Shown here: piece after piece, positions 49,037 to 62,174 of the stretch
How the letters are laid out: each line of letters begins with the position of its first letter
Numbering within the stretch: position 1 is the first letter of the stretch
DNA from: Alviniconcha marisindica
Taxonomy: Eukaryota; Mollusca; Gastropoda; Provannidae
DNA length: 64,000 nt
Reading direction: 5' to 3'
Assembly: GCA_018857735.1 (NCBI GenBank)
Contig: JABMCL010002673.1
Span: 890,001 to 954,000 of the forward strand
The notes under the pieces: model-generated
Seen by the model: the letters and a program-made list of their open reading frames with translations, nothing else
Database searches by the model: none
Told to the model about the DNA's origin: nothing
Program-made: the position numbers and the translations under genes

Positions 49037-49150
<114 letters not shown>

Positions 49151-49194
49151 TTGTAGTGCGTTTTTTTTATTATTATTTTTATAATACTTTATGT

Positions 49195-49330
49195 AAATTG
49201 TCTTGGTAGGACTATGCTCTACATGTGTATAGAATATATTTAGGTTAATATGTATCATGTGAGCGCTCAGGGAATTGATGAGCGCATGATACATGTACAT
49301 TATTATTATTATTATTATTATTATTATGGT
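49195..49330 (+). mobile_element. LINE/SINE 3' tail ending in (ATT)n
   Basis: GAGCGCATGATACATGTACA followed by ATTATTATT repeated nine or so times. A GCGCT-type end plus (ATT)n is the usual 3' terminus of CR1/L2-like families. Similar tails at 40580-40635 and 50440-50480. Confidence 0.6.
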
Positions 49331-49399
49331 GTGTAGTGTAACAGGCATGATGTAATAAATATAACGTTAAAATTAGATGACACAGAAAAGAGACAAAGA

Positions 49400-49435
49400 G
49401 GAGGGGGGAGGAGGGGGGGGGGGGGGGGGGGGGGC
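49400..49435. repeat. Poly-G tract
   Basis: About 24 uninterrupted G preceded by GGAGGAGGGG. Confidence 0.9.
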
Positions 49436-49722
49436 TGAACATTGGAACACCAATGGACAAAAAAGAAGTCTGACCTTGGAAAAGGAAGGGGAGAAAAAAA
49501 AGATTCCAGTTCCTGACATCCCAGGGGATGAATAGGAAAACTGGAGTACCCGCGGTAAAACACACCATGAGTTGGATGCAGTGAGAACCCTATTGATATC
49601 AATGGAAAGGAAAAATTAGAACCTTCATGAGAGTTCCACTGCATCAATGATCCAAGCTCAGAAAGAAGAAGAAGAAAGAAAAAGAAAAGAAGAAAAAGAA
49701 AAAAAGAAAAAAGAAAAAAAAA

Positions 49723-49762
<40 letters not shown>

Positions 49763-50284
49763 ATCAATAAATCTACACACGTACATACACTGTTATTATG
49801 GTTGAGCGGTGGGCTGTAGTGAAGACATCAAAAGGACTGGCCACAGGTCACCACTGTGCCCCTGCAGGCAGTCAAAGTTAGTAGGAGTATTTATAAGTTT
49901 AAAAAAAAGAGAAGGTTATGGTCAACCTAAATATTGAACAGCCTAGTTAGAGCCACGTGAGGCCTAAAATGACCGCAGCCAAGTTACAGTCTTTCGTTCA
50001 TGAATGCTAGCAGTCATCCTTGTTTTAGATTTTATTTTTCAAACAAACAAGTGTTTATCACTCAGCAGAATTTGCTGTGAGTCAGACTTGCCACAGGCCA
50101 CTGCACAGCATGCTCCTAATCTTACCTTTCAACACTGCTCTGCACATATAAAAAATATATAAAAAAGCATGCACCCTCCGACCTCGGACCCTCAAGCCAG
50201 GAAACCCTAATCAGGGTCATTTGAAACCTTTCAGTGAACAGTCACATCGCCCTGTCTGTAGATGTAGCTGTCTGAAATGTGCTG

Positions 50285-50480
50285 CCTGCCAGTCTGCGGT
50301 ATCTCCCCACTCTGAGTTCAAAGCTCAGCTCAAAAAAGCGTTCCTGTTTAGACAAGCCTTGCAACAAACCGAGGTAAACCACTTCTGCCAGAGTGCATGC
50401 ATGGCATGTACAGAAACTATAAGTGCATAATGCTTTATTCCGCTGAAGGATTTGCGCTGTAGAAGAGCTTTCCGTTGTTA
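50285..50480 (+). mobile_element. CR1/L2-like LINE 3' fragment
   Basis: The plus frame SEFKAQLKKAFLFRQALQQ fits the 'Fk..LKt.LF..Af' C-terminus of CR1/L2-like ORF2, followed by a stop, GGATTTGCGCTGTAGAAG and a TTATTATTACTAT tail. Confidence 0.65.
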
Positions 50481-50607
50481 TTATTACTATAAATACGAAT
50501 ACCAATGTTGTTTAAAGTTCGACCACTTTCCTATAGGAAGATGGCTGTTACAGTGTCATCAGCGATGGTTAGACCAGCAGAGTATATATATGCATATTGT
50601 CACTCCA

Positions 50608-50765
50608 TAGTTCAGGAGCTGTGTGAGAGTCGGGGTGGCCGTCCTGGGCTGTCCGTCCTAATGAGCCTTCTGGTTTCCGTGGACGTAAAGCTATATTGAA
50701 CCCCAGCTGGTCACAGCTTGTCCCTAATATGTCAGCTGACATCTGAGGACATTAAGCAACACTTC
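50608..50765 (+). mobile_element. SINE family tail, copy 2
   Basis: GTTCAGGAGCTGTGTGAGAG, GCTGTCCGTCCTAATGAGCC and GCTTGTCCCTAATATGTCAG match 35930-36110 closely. Confidence 0.85.
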
Positions 50766-51429
50766 ATCATCATCATATTGTCACTGCAGTCTGTGGTGCA
50801 TGATGAACAATGGAATCTTTCATTTTTGAGGCATGTGCGCTTTCACTAGAGGCTAATAAATTATGTGTGAATCTATGAATAATCACACCCTAAAATAAGT
50901 TTAAAATATGCCTTTTCAAGGGACAGGTGGACTCAGCTCAGATTTGGATTAACAGAAAAGTGGCCCTTATTATTCTTAAGCAGACATGTGTATGACAAAT
51001 GCTAACTAACCCCTAAGTTGTATCAGCAGACAACACATGCTAATATGTAGATACAGACTAGTGTTCCCTGATTATTATTTTTTATGGGTTGGGTGGGTGG
51101 CTTGGAGAATAGGAGACTGTTACCCCCCCCCCCCCCCCCCCCACCACACACACACACTTGAGAGAGTAACTCATTTGCTTTAACTATCTTCAGCATTACA
51201 GGGCATTACCAATGCTATAGATACACACAGAACCCTCACCTCCCAAGGAATCTTCACACCAAATTTTATCTCAGCAGGTTAAGTGGGTCAGTGGGTCAAG
51301 CGCCAAATCATTCATGGCATTGACACAGACAGAGAGGCAGATCTGGACTTTTTTCATTTATAAGATCTGTATTATTTTGAAGGTTCGCACAAAAAGCAAA
51401 TATTTGCATAAATATTGCATTTTTTCCCC

Positions 51430-51880
51430 TGGTGTAAATAAAAACAGTAACACCACACTGTTATTGTGTTCGAAATTTTCAGTTTTCTTGAAGCCTTTCT
51501 CAGTGAACTGAGACTGATACAAATTGCGCTTTTCCGACAATATGTCAAACGTACTTTGGGTGTAGCTCTGCACTGCTGTGGTCTCCAAAGACTCTCTAAG
51601 AGGTATTGGCAAGGACTGAGATCCCAGGAAGTGGGAGGAGGGAGAAGTACCTAATGCTACAATGTCACCGACAGAATGAGACAGGCAGCAGCATCAGCCA
51701 CTTTAATTTTAACTGCACTTAACTGTAAGGGGCAAGGTTCCAAGACAGTGTTAATAAACCACAAACTTCTGAAGAGAAAGGAGAGCCAAAGCAGACTTGA
51801 ACCAGCATCCATCTGCTTTACCAGCACATTGGCCACGGCCTTACCACTCTGCCAAACGTGCTCATGCTCTGTGGTACGGT
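51430..51880 (-). mobile_element. tRNA-derived SINE (Leu/Ser-like head)
   Basis: On the minus strand, TTTGGCAGAGTGGTAAGGCC (A-box, about 51838-51857) and CTGGTTCAAGTCTGC (B-box, about 51790-51806) are spaced as in a long-variable-arm tRNA. The body includes AAAACTGAAAATTTC-type blocks also present at 38745-38760 and, inverted, at 59075-59165. Confidence 0.65.
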
Positions 51881-52837
51881 TGCTTCAGAACACCACTTCT
51901 TACTACAGATTTATATCTTCTGTGGTCTTACTGTAACAATTAGCTGTATGAAAGAGGTTGCACCAATGCACTTTCAATGCTCTGTTTGATTCACGGTTGT
52001 TCCAGGCTACTGTTGTATTGTGACTGGCTGAATGGTCACTTCCTAGTCACATTTTGCAAGCAATGATGACAGACATAGTCTGTATGCAGTTCTTGCAGCC
52101 ATAAACAACAAACTGCTAAATCAAGTAATATATAATTTGTCTCGGACAAAAAGCTGTTCTTGATAGATGTTCCTGGAGCTGTAGTTCTGAAGAGCATTAG
52201 TCATTCTGACCTCATCCACCTTGTCAATGAACAACCATACCAAGTTTGAACTCTGCGCAATGACAGTCTCCGATTTTTAAAAAATATAGTTTCGATGACC
52301 TTCAAATTTGGTATGAAGAATGCCAATGCCCAATAGCAAGGCCCATCCATTTTTTTTATGGGCCTTGGAGAATGGTCAAGCTCAGAAGAAGCTATCACCA
52401 CACAAAGAAAACATTTCAAAGCGCTGAGAGAAAAAGATAACATTAACTTGTCTAAGTACTGTAAAACCAAAACATTTTGCTTTGCACTACATGACTGGAC
52501 ACACTGATCATTACAGATGCGCATAATCATTCACTGAAGTCAAAATATTCTTCGCCTTCCTTGGCTTCAAACAAAGCCAACACTCCTTAGCAAACACAAG
52601 AGCACAAGTACGTACCCTGGCACTCTTCAGTCAATGTCGAGGAAAAACGTTCATCACACCCATTCCCCACCCCTACCCGAGAAAACAAAATGCCTAGAAA
52701 GGCCACATCTACCACCTGACTGTTACTGAGTTAAAAACCTGCTTTCTGAAAATGACCTAAAACTGTGAAAACACAGTACTACTCGATTACACTTTATAGC
52801 TGGAGTCAGAAAGACTTTGAGAGAGTAAGTGGCACAG

Positions 52838-52930
52838 AGCACAAGTACTTGCTCTCGAAAGCCAAAGTTAAGCACAGTTGAGTGTGATCACCAAATGGAT
52901 GGGTGACCGTCACATGCCCGCCCTGAGATC
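52838..52930 (+). pseudogene. 5S rRNA-like fragment (5S-derived SINE head or 5S pseudogene)
   Basis: GCTCTCGAAAGCCAAAGTTA with AGCACAGTTGAGTGTG, then AAATGGATGGGTGACCGTCA. These align with the internal promoter of 5S rRNA (A box, intermediate element, C box), with the block GGATGGGTGACCG intact. The 5' third of a 5S gene and a clean 3' end are missing, so it is not a functional gene. Confidence 0.72.
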
Positions 52931-53439
52931 ACTCCAGTCAAATTCTGTGAAGACTCTTACACAAAAATCAATCAATATTTTATTTTATGTCTGTTCACAC
53001 TGAAATGATATTAGACCAAAAACAAAAACATACGATATATATATTATATAATTATTATTTATACTAATTTTCCCACAGGACTATGAACAACTGATTTGAC
53101 AATATTAGTGATAACATCAGTATTATACAAAATATCTCTTACATTGTTGTAAGCATTTAAGTCATATCCATTTTTCTGAAATAACTCTAGTAATAGGACA
53201 TCAAGCAGTATGAGTTTAACAGATCAAATATTTTTACAAACGCATGTCACATTCTGTGAATATTTAGTGTTCCATGAATTTAAACGTAACTTGTATATTA
53301 CTCTTGCTAAATATCTTGAACAAGAAGGTATCGCAGATTTACTTTTTTCAATTTGTTTATATACACTCTTCTTAAGTCGTGAATTAATCTCATGCAATGA
53401 GAATAGTAGATTATTGGAAGTCTTTTACTCTTAAAAAAG

Positions 53440-53570
53440 TCCTCTGGATAAGACTGTAAATCTAGGTCCCCCTGGTGCACACAAAAAAGATCACATATGC
53501 TTGTTAAAGATCCTGTAGTCCAAGTCACAGTTCTGTGGATAACGGAAACATCTAAATAAACCAGCATTTG
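53440..53570 (-). mobile_element. Dispersed repeat fragment (opposite strand to 28240)
   Basis: GTTAAAGATCCTGTAGTCCA and CTGTGGATAACGGAAACATC; reverse complement shared with 28240-28400 and 39520-39650. Confidence 0.6.
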
Positions 53571-54414
53571 CTAAATGTGTGATTTTTCAGAAAGTGGAAG
53601 TTGAACACTATAGGGAAGAAGAGGGAAGATGGTACAGGCCCAGCTATGAAAGAAGGAAATCCACTATCATTTGCCAGGAAGTAAACTCTACTCCAAATCA
53701 GATTCTGGCAAATGTACAAAGTAATACTGTAGTATCGTAATACACAAATTTTATGCTTGACAGCTTGCTCTTCAATATTCAACTTTTTTTTATATATAAT
53801 TTTTATAATTTTTATGAAGACCAACCATTTCTTTGGAAAACACTGAATTCCTCCACTGGCTTTCCATACTGGTTTTTGTCCTGTCCATGCTACGATCAGC
53901 TTTTACTAGTTTAGTTTTACCTTTAGCTAAAATTAAATTACCTGTCAGTCTGACCCTGCATGAGTGCAGCTGTACTGCTTATGTTGAATCCCTACACTCT
54001 TCCTTGTTGGAAATGACTTGGAGAGGAAGGCTTGGCCAGCCCTGTCAATTACTGTAGGCACAGGAAATAAACAGTTTTCTCTCTCAGATATTTGTTTTCT
54101 ATATTAAACTTAAAATCAAAGACACAGATGATAGAATATATAGACTGTTGAACTGTATTAGAATGTGTCGATGCATGCCATTGTGGTATGTTATTAGAAC
54201 ATAATATTATGTAGATTCTATCTAGATTCATACCATTGTCATACATTATTAGAATGTGTAGATGCATATCATGTTATTAATTTATGGTTGTGTGTCATGT
54301 GCCTATGGAATAAGGTGAGAAGCCAGAGGATTTGTGTGTGTGTGAAATACACTTGATTTGTTAGTAGTCCCACTGCAGTAATGCAACAACTTAGCAAGTG
54401 TAGCTCTCAACTGT

Positions 54415-54545
54415 AGCTTACTAGAGTATGGCCAGACGGATGAATAAACAAAAAAAGCTGAACAAACAAATGGAAAAACAGTAGCTTACAGGAGTATGGC
54501 CACACGGATGAATAAACAAAACAAAAAAGCTGAACAAACAAATAG
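54415..54545. repeat. Short direct duplication, two copies of ~62 bp
   Basis: GAGTATGGCCAGACGGATGA and GAGTATGGCCACACGGATGA, each followed by ATAAACAAA, AAAGCTGAACAAACAAAT. Confidence 0.9.
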
Positions 54546-55506
54546 AAAAACAATCAATAGATGGGCAGACACCCACCCGCACAAACACACCCCATCTCCC
54601 ATCACATACATTTACATAAGTTGCTTGCAGTCTGAGAAGCCCAGTGTATTTTTTTTCTCCCTTTTCCATTTTTTTCCTTTCTCTCTCTCTTGACAATGGT
54701 ACAACCCCAAACACAGGGAGGGGTGCATTTATTTGAACAACTGAACAAGAGCTTTTACTGTTATCAAAATTTCTTTCAGTTTTTACTGGTTTCAGCAATA
54801 GATGTAGTCACTGGTTTCAGTAAACAAATGGGAAAACAAACTGCTGGCACAAAATCAAGCAATTGTCTGATTAGGCACACCTGCGAAGTGGCAAGTATTC
54901 TGAGGACAGTGCTCTCTCTCTTACACACACACACACACACAGTACACACATAAATATACCCCCCCCCCCATCCAAAGACACAGGGGTATTATCTGGTGAG
55001 TACATATTTTGCAGTTGTTCTCTCAAATCAGAATGCTCTCAAACTCCATTATTGTTCAAACAGAGAACTAGAGAACTAGAAACAGCAGTCAGTTATGCCC
55101 CCCCCCCCCCTCCGCCCCAGTAAGCACAGTAATGAGTAAGTACAATCAGTGGTGATTAGAGGCTGTACCAGTGAGGGCTTGTCCCTCAGAAGCACAATGC
55201 AAGCTGTGGAGAACTAGTCACTAACTAGGTCAGAGATTGCAAAAAATAAAAATAAAATAAACGCAGGGATTTTAAAAACGCAGAATGCAGCTTTATTGTC
55301 TCTGGTGCCAGACCTTTCAAAGTGGCCATGGCATGATCAGCATTTTTTCAAAGACATGATTGTGTCCATCTTATGGGTGAAGTCTGAAGATGAAGACCTG
55401 ACAAGGCTGAGCTGGCACCTAAAATGATAAATGAAGCCAGGAATTCCACATTATTAATGTTCTTTAAACTCCACTAACATCATCCCTTCTTTCAGCATTT
55501 CAAGTT

Positions 55507-55507
<1 letters not shown>

Positions 55508-55591
<84 letters not shown>

Positions 55592-55592
55592 A
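55508..55592. repeat. (TG)n microsatellite
   Basis: About 78 bp of uninterrupted TG. Confidence 0.97.
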
Positions 55593-55977
55593 ATGACACA
55601 TGTTGCCAGGGAAACCAACCAAGACAGCCCAAACTTTGAGACCTCTGCAGAATCACATTCACAATGCCTCACTTTAACATCAGTCTTATTTATAAACTGC
55701 CTGTGGCTGGAAGAGAAATTTGTAACTAGTGTAAGAGAAATTCCACATTCTGTGCCAGTGGCAGTAATGGGGTAGGGTGAGGGGGGGGAAGAAGCAGGCA
55801 GCCTGGCTGGGGGTGATTTGGTTCTGGCACTCCCTCAGCAGCAGGCCCGCCAACCCTAAGGACATTGTGTATGCACTAGCGAGCACCATCCCCAGTCACT
55901 CTCTGAGTCTGGTTAGTCAGTCCTGTCAGTCAGTGAAAGCTTTGCACATTGAGCTGACAATATTTGCAATTGCATGA

Positions 55978-56272
55978 GGGGGGGGGGCAGGAGAGTGGAA
56001 AGTTCTCTGCCTATGGTAGTGTAGATTCTGTTCTGACCAGGAGAGGTCAGTTAGTGGCCTATGAGGGAAAGCCAACACATAATGCTTTTGTTTCCTGTAC
56101 TTACTTGTTGAGCTTATGTAGGGGGGGGCAAGGAATCAGGCCAGGAGAGTGGAAAGTTCTCTGCCTATGGTAGTGTAGATTCTGTTCTGACCAGGAGAGG
56201 TCAGTTAGTGGCCTATGAGGGAAAGCCAACACATAATGCTTTTGTTTCCTGTACTTACTTGTTGAGCTTATG
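55978..56272. repeat. Direct duplication of ~140 bp
   Basis: GGCAGGAGAGTGGAAAGTTC, ATTCTGTTCTGACCAGGAGA and ATGCTTTTGTTTCCTGTACT occur in both copies, essentially identical apart from the G-run at the junction. Confidence 0.93.
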
Positions 56273-56659
56273 ATTACGATGAATGAATAAATTTTTCTTT
56301 AAACCAAAACCAGCACAGTGCACAACTGCACGTGGATTATTTATACCATGGGTGGTCCTTTAATTAAACTTTAAGTTAAAGGGGAAACATCAAAGCCCCT
56401 ATCAATGGAAATGGAATAAACTATAAAAAAGAAGAAAAAAAGATAGCAGCTTTTTTCCAGTGGATTTGTTGTCCTGTTTGTTAAAAATCACCTTGCATTC
56501 ATGAGGATTGCCTTTTTCAAGTTCTACCTTGATTCTCTTCTCCTGATCAAATTAACTTTGCAGAACACTGTGGAATTACCCTCTTAAAAAACAAACTCCT
56601 TCAAGATAAGATCTGGGTGAAGTAAAAATAAAAGTGATTTAGTGTTCCCAGTTGCACAC

Positions 56660-56825
56660 AGAGTTCAGGAGCTGTGTGAAAGTTGAGGTAGCCATCCTGG
56701 GCTTTCTGTCCTAACAAGCCCTATGGTTTCTGTGGACGTAAAGCAACACTGAACTATGCTTCGGCACTGGTCACAGTTTGTCCCTAATATGTCAACTGAC
56801 ATCCGAAGACATGAAGCTCTACTTC
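56660..56825 (+). mobile_element. SINE family tail, copy 3
   Basis: GTTCAGGAGCTGTGTGAAAG, TTTCTGTGGACGTAAAGCAA and GTCCCTAATATGTCAACTGA match 35930 and 50608. Confidence 0.85.
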
Positions 56826-58897
56826 ACCATCACCAGTTGCACACAGTCCTAGTATTCCTGGCTCTTTTGGTGCAGTAGTGGAACCTCTGTTGCCAGGACA
56901 CCTTTATATATAATATTAATAATAATAACTACGGTATTTATAAAGTGCAAAATTTTGTCCGTAGAGACTATTCTAAGCATATGCATACATGCACAGACAC
57001 AGGCACCCGCACACACACTGATCATACAAAACTTAATTCACACACAACTTAAAATGAGCAGCAAAAAGACTTGAGATGGTTGAAGAAACAGATGAAGACA
57101 GCAGCTTGGAACGCAAAATATATGGCAGGTCTATAGTTTTGGGAAAAAGTGATGTCTTGAGGTTTGATTTAAAGGAGCTGAGAGAGACCGATGACAACCG
57201 ATATTCACAAGAGACCAATGCACTTTACTGGCACTCTGAGTCTGAAACCATTTAAAAAAGAGGGGTTTTTTGTTTTTTGTTTTAAAGCATCACTTTCCTA
57301 TCAATTGTCACACAAAGGAACCCATGACCAAGAGCCATCCCTCTTTTAGTTTTAAGACTATTTTTCAGACAACTGATTCCAAAAGATTAATTTTGACCAA
57401 AATTCACAAAAACTGCCCTAAAATTAAAAAGTACTCAATAGATTAAATTCCATCTAATCTACTACTACTACTAGTACTACTAGTACTACTACGGTACTAG
57501 CATAAAAATCTGATGCCTGATGCATAAAAATCTGATGCCTGATTTGATGTTTACACCAATACTCTTAAAATTACATTGAACACAGTTTTCTAAAGAAGGA
57601 ACTTTGACAGTCTCTGACTCTGAGCACCTTTGCTGTATTAATTCATAAAAGAAAATCATAAAGAGGTTGATCTGTATTTGCATGACTGTGACTATGACAG
57701 TGTACTACTAAGTGTGACTGTGAGTGCCCCTGTCTTGTCAACTACAGAATGGAGTGTTCAGCATGATGTATGCAACTAATTCACTGAACCAGCTATCATG
57801 ATTGATAGTTGATACAGTTAATCATGAGTTATTTATGAATGAGCAGCTGCTTAACATTCAATCACTGTTTCACTGAGTCAACCACAGAATTCACTGACTC
57901 AGTGACTGATTTTATGACCACGCAAGCCACAGTTTACAACCACAGCATGCTGCCCTAACCTAAAGGCATATATTATATATATTTATTAAATTGATAATGA
58001 CCCTGTGCAAAATGTTTGTCCTCTAAAGGGCCAAGTGGCCCCAATTTTCTGAAATTATATACCCTAAAGCTGGTAAAGAATCACCCCAGAATAAAACCTG
58101 TTAGTGTTATAAATGTGTAACTCCAAATCACAATATATTCTAAAAGTAAAACTAGTAAAAGATCAAGCACTGAACAGCTAACTTTGCAGGTGTGTGTGAC
58201 TTTTCTGTTTTTGTTTTTGGGTGCATCACGAATGCCTTGGGGCATAATTTCACACTTAAACAAGCTTGCTCTAAAAGTATAAGCACTTTGTCCCACATAA
58301 CATCCATCTCCACCCCCCCCCCCCCCACCCCTGAAAAAAGCACACAATGAAGACAAAGAGTTACTGAGTTAAAACCTAATTTTAATATGTACTTAAAATT
58401 AAATTCATATGTGTCACTGAATTAGTACATGAATATATCATGTATCACTATCAGTATTGTGAAATGTTTAATTAATTAATACATAGATCTGTATCATTTG
58501 TCAGATTTCTACCTAGTCCTGATACTATGGCTACCTGTCTTGGTTAATTTCAAGGGTGAAATGGTTCATTCTTACCCCCCCCCCCCAGTTTTGCTTCCAT
58601 AATTTAAGTTCAATTGTAACAACTTTTTAATTTATCACTGGCATGTGTATGATTCTGAAAGGGCTTTGTACTCAGTTACAGCAGTAGCACTTGGCACTAT
58701 GGCTTGTTTTTGGTAATAGTCTGAATAATAATAGAGTTGTATTGTTGTATGGGTGTGATACTATAAATATGACTGACACTAAGTTACTAGTGACTAAGTG
58801 ATAGTGATGACGAATGAGTGAACAAACACCAAGAAACATTCCCTCAACTGCTTTCACTTGGTGAGAATAAAAATAAAAATAAATTAAATATATAATA

Positions 58898-58937
<40 letters not shown>
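58898..58937. repeat. (TA)n microsatellite
   Basis: About 38 bp of TA. Confidence 0.95.
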
Positions 58938-58944
<7 letters not shown>

Positions 58945-59651
58945 TTATATAATCCTCTAAAAATCTTTTATTATTATTATAAAAAACAAAAACAACAACA
59001 CAAAAAGCCAAATCTAAAAACAAAACTTGGTTACATTTAATCACGTACATGTTTATAGATAATGTATTGGTGATGCTCAGCAGTTTTCAGTCTCAGTTCA
59101 TTGAGATGAGAACCTTCTGAACACAATTTCGTGTTAGACTGTTACTGTTTTTATGCTAGATAAAAACAAAACGGGGTGAGATTAAAAACATCAAAGCTTT
59201 ATATCATGTCCTTCATCCTCATAATGCAGCCTCAATTATTATAACGTGTCTGAACATACGGAGTTGGTGACAGGCACTCAAACTGACTCTTGAAAATGAC
59301 CTGACGGTTTTCCATCGGTCTTTGACACATTCTTCACGCTGTCAACATTCGCATTATGCCGCCCGCTGATTAGACCGTAGTCTAGGATTCGCAGCTGGTC
59401 TAATAGTTACAAATAAATCAGCTACATCAGTAAGAAACCCCTGCACCGCGTATTATTGCGTGTATTATTTTCTTTTTGGTGTTGTGCTTTGTTTTTGTTT
59501 TTTAATGCTTTATCCGATCGAATTTCGCTCTTGACTTTTAGCCTTTGGCCTTCACTCGCTGGGACAGAGACTGAAGAGGCATCCTATCTCAAAACCTGCG
59601 AAGACCCCATCAAATCCGTTACCAGGGTGATGTAACAATCAAAACACTTAC

Positions 59652-59910
59652 CAGATGATGCAGCATCTGCCAGTGTGCGCAACAAAAGACTAGGGAAAAC
59701 AAAATGACATGACTAACCGACCAGGAAGTAGTCGACTGCTGCTCGACTTCCTACACGCTGATAGTCTTGGCCGCTTCCTTTTAGCGTTTGTGAAACCGCG
59801 ACAAGCTAATTGGAAACACCGCCAAGTACGAACCCTGCGGCCATTTGAAGACTGATCGGTGCATGACAAGCTGTCCGTTCGTCCACGGGCAAACTGGCTC
59901 AGTGGTGTTA
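59652..59910 (-). promoter_or_regulatory. Candidate non-coding first exon and promoter of the kinase gene
   Basis: On the minus strand a consensus donor CTG/GTAAGTG sits at 59652/59651. Its exon has no long reading frame, and the sequence between about 59440 and 59910 has more CpG than the AT-rich flanks. It is the best partner I see for the acceptor at 47108, giving a 12.5-kb 5' intron. The transcription start is not visible; the upper limit is arbitrary. Confidence 0.45.
59723..59752. promoter_or_regulatory. Palindromic pair of ETS-like GGAAGT sites
   Basis: AGGAAGTAGTCGAC at 723-736 of this kilobase is followed by CTCGACTTCCT, its near-reverse complement, with a 5-bp centre. GGAAGT is the ETS-family core. 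A third GGAAGC core lies just upstream on the minus strand (near 59775). Vertebrate BTK is driven by ETS factors such as PU.1, so the location is suggestive, but the short core is common by chance. Confidence 0.35.
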
Positions 59911-59952
59911 CTGTGGGAAAAAAGATGTCACAGCTAACAGAAAAGGGGCGCG

Positions 59953-60030
59953 GGGGTGGGGGTTGAGAGAGGAGGAGAACCATTTTATTCTTTCTGCACC
60001 TGCCTGTGTGGTGTGTGTGTGTGTGTAGAA

Positions 60031-60090
<60 letters not shown>

Positions 60091-60117
60091 TTTATAAAAT
60101 CAATTCTCTCTCTCTTC

Positions 60118-60164
<47 letters not shown>

Positions 60165-60185
60165 ATGTATATATATATATATATT
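59953..60185. repeat. Compound (TG)n-(TA)n-(TC)n-(TA)n microsatellite
   Basis: (TG)8 at about 60010, (TA)~27 at 60033-60088, (TC)~18 at 60105-60143 and further TA. It sits just upstream of the candidate promoter. Confidence 0.95.
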
Positions 60186-60189
60186 ACTT

Positions 60190-60960
60190 TTGAGGTTTTG
60201 TGTTCGTCTTGTAAAGTGAAGTGTGCTCACTTTTGCCAGTGAAATACTGCACCATAGAAATGACTGCAATTATTAATATTACAAATGCTGCTATTATTAA
60301 TATTACAAATGCGATTTGTAACTCTTTCAAGTCTGCAGTATGCGAAGTGCCTTATTACTGATGCCACTGTGTCAAATTCTGAAGTGTTGAGAAGCTTGAG
60401 ACACTACCTATAGGCACAAAGCCAAGGACGTCACACCATCAATCGCCTGGAGGAGAGAGGCGTGGGAAGAGGAATGCTAGACGACCTTCCTTGAAACCAT
60501 TTCAAAGGCAACATTGGGGACACTTCTGAGAGACAGGGTGGAGCGCATATGGGCTTTTTAGAGTGCATAGCTACCACCTTGAACTGAATTGAACTGAACT
60601 GTTAAATGTGATTTAGATGAGTCCATCTCCTTCATGTGCCTACATGTTTTCAACCACCATCTCCTTCATATATGCCTGATTACTTTTAATGCTTGTTCTC
60701 ACAAGAAAACTACAAAAATTTACAAGCTGCAAAAGACTGAGAATACGACAACAGGGTTTAACTGTGTGTTAAAGCAAAAGAATCCGAACGGCTGGACATC
60801 CTATTCTTCAAATTCTGCATTGACTAGTACCAGAAACACATCATATTCAGTCCAAAATGTTGAGGCTTAATCAAGTTAATGTCCCCATGCAGAGACCACA
60901 TATGGTCTATTATTATTATTAGGGATGGGCTCAGGAACATCCGCTCAGTACCTGTCTAAT
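60190..60960. other. Upstream flank, no gene seen
   Basis: AT-rich, with a short direct duplication (CTGCTATTATTAATATTACA, about 60268-60310). No motif-bearing frame. Confidence 0.4.
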
Positions 60961-61235
60961 CTCCTTGAACCTGTCACTCAAACCAGATAATTACCTTCTG
61001 CATAAGACAACCAGAACTTTGTCACCCCTGTGTGAGAAAAACAACAACAAACAAACAAACAAACAAACAACAAACAAAAAAACACACACCCTACAATCTG
61101 TAAAATATGTCTGTTTCCATTGGCCCATGCATTTGGAACAATTTGCCTGAAATATTCCATCACCCTGACCCTTCATCTTTTACAACAGCCCTTAAAACTT
61201 CTGTTTAAAGACTATTCTTAAACTGACTTTTTTTG
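60961..61235 (+). mobile_element. CR1/L2-like LINE 3' fragment
   Basis: The plus frame reads GPCIWNNLPEIFHHPD then SSFTTALKTSV, again the 'WN.LP ... F...LKt' C-terminus. A (CAAA)n-type insertion lies at 61040-61085. Confidence 0.65.
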
Positions 61236-61539
61236 TAGCCATGTTTCTATCCTGGCTGTCCATAAATGAGGTATTAAGTCACACTCCAAGCCTTGCTTTC
61301 TGGCACCTTCCTCCAAACTGCCAGAATTGGTTACGCCATTGAAGGGGCACTCTATCTCTGTGCATCTGTCCACTGACACTGTCAGCACCCGCCAAAAGGT
61401 TTGGGTACTAACAAGACTGTGAAGGCAACATAATAATATTTTAAGTTTTTTGTTGTTTTTTAATGTGCTATAATTTCTCAAAATTGGAGCACATAGCCCA
61501 TTACAAAGCAAAGAACAAAATGCAGTCAGAATGAACTTC

Positions 61540-61580
61540 CACACACACACACACACACACACACCCACACACACACAGTC
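61540..61580. repeat. (AC)n microsatellite
   Basis: About 38 bp of AC with one CCC interruption. Confidence 0.95.
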
Positions 61581-61949
61581 AACATAGCACCAAAGCACAC
61601 ATGAGGTGTGCACACCGCAGATAAAAAATGAGCTCCATCTCAATTCAAGCAATTTTGGTTTTATTTGTGAGGGTATTGGCAATGTGGGCAGATATTAAAG
61701 AAACACCTGATATAATTTCAGTTGTCTGTAACAAATGTACCTCTATTTGAGTCCTCACGAAAAAGTGTCAGTTAGCCAACAGTCTTCAGACATAATTATG
61801 GCAGTGGTTGAAGGAAGGATGTCGTAAACCAGTGCTTGGAGTTTGGCATTATGTGTGTCTGTACACTTGCTGCTAGGTTACCGTAAAGCACTCTGCACTA
61901 ATACAGTGTTTGGAAGATGGGGTGCTACACAAATATAATTATTACAGTC

Positions 61950-62140
61950 ACAAATATTTGTGGCTCCATTTCTTGTGAGTAGAGCAATACTGTATACTGA
62001 TCACATGGTCTGCAACCACAAACACACGCACGCACACACACACACACACACACACAAATCTTTGTGGCTCCATTTCTTGTGAGTAGAGCAATACTGTATA
62101 CTGATCACATGGTCTGCAACCACAAACACATGCACGCACG

Positions 62141-62170
<30 letters not shown>
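61950..62170. repeat. Direct duplication of ~100 bp with (AC)n ends
   Basis: GTGGCTCCATTTCTTGTGAG and CACATGGTCTGCAACCACAA occur twice, about 98 bp apart, each copy followed by CA repeats. Confidence 0.93.

Positions 62171-62174
<4 letters not shown>

Noticed and set aside
52838..52930. Functional 5S rRNA gene
   Set aside because: Only the middle and promoter region is recognisable; the 5' third and 3' end do not match.
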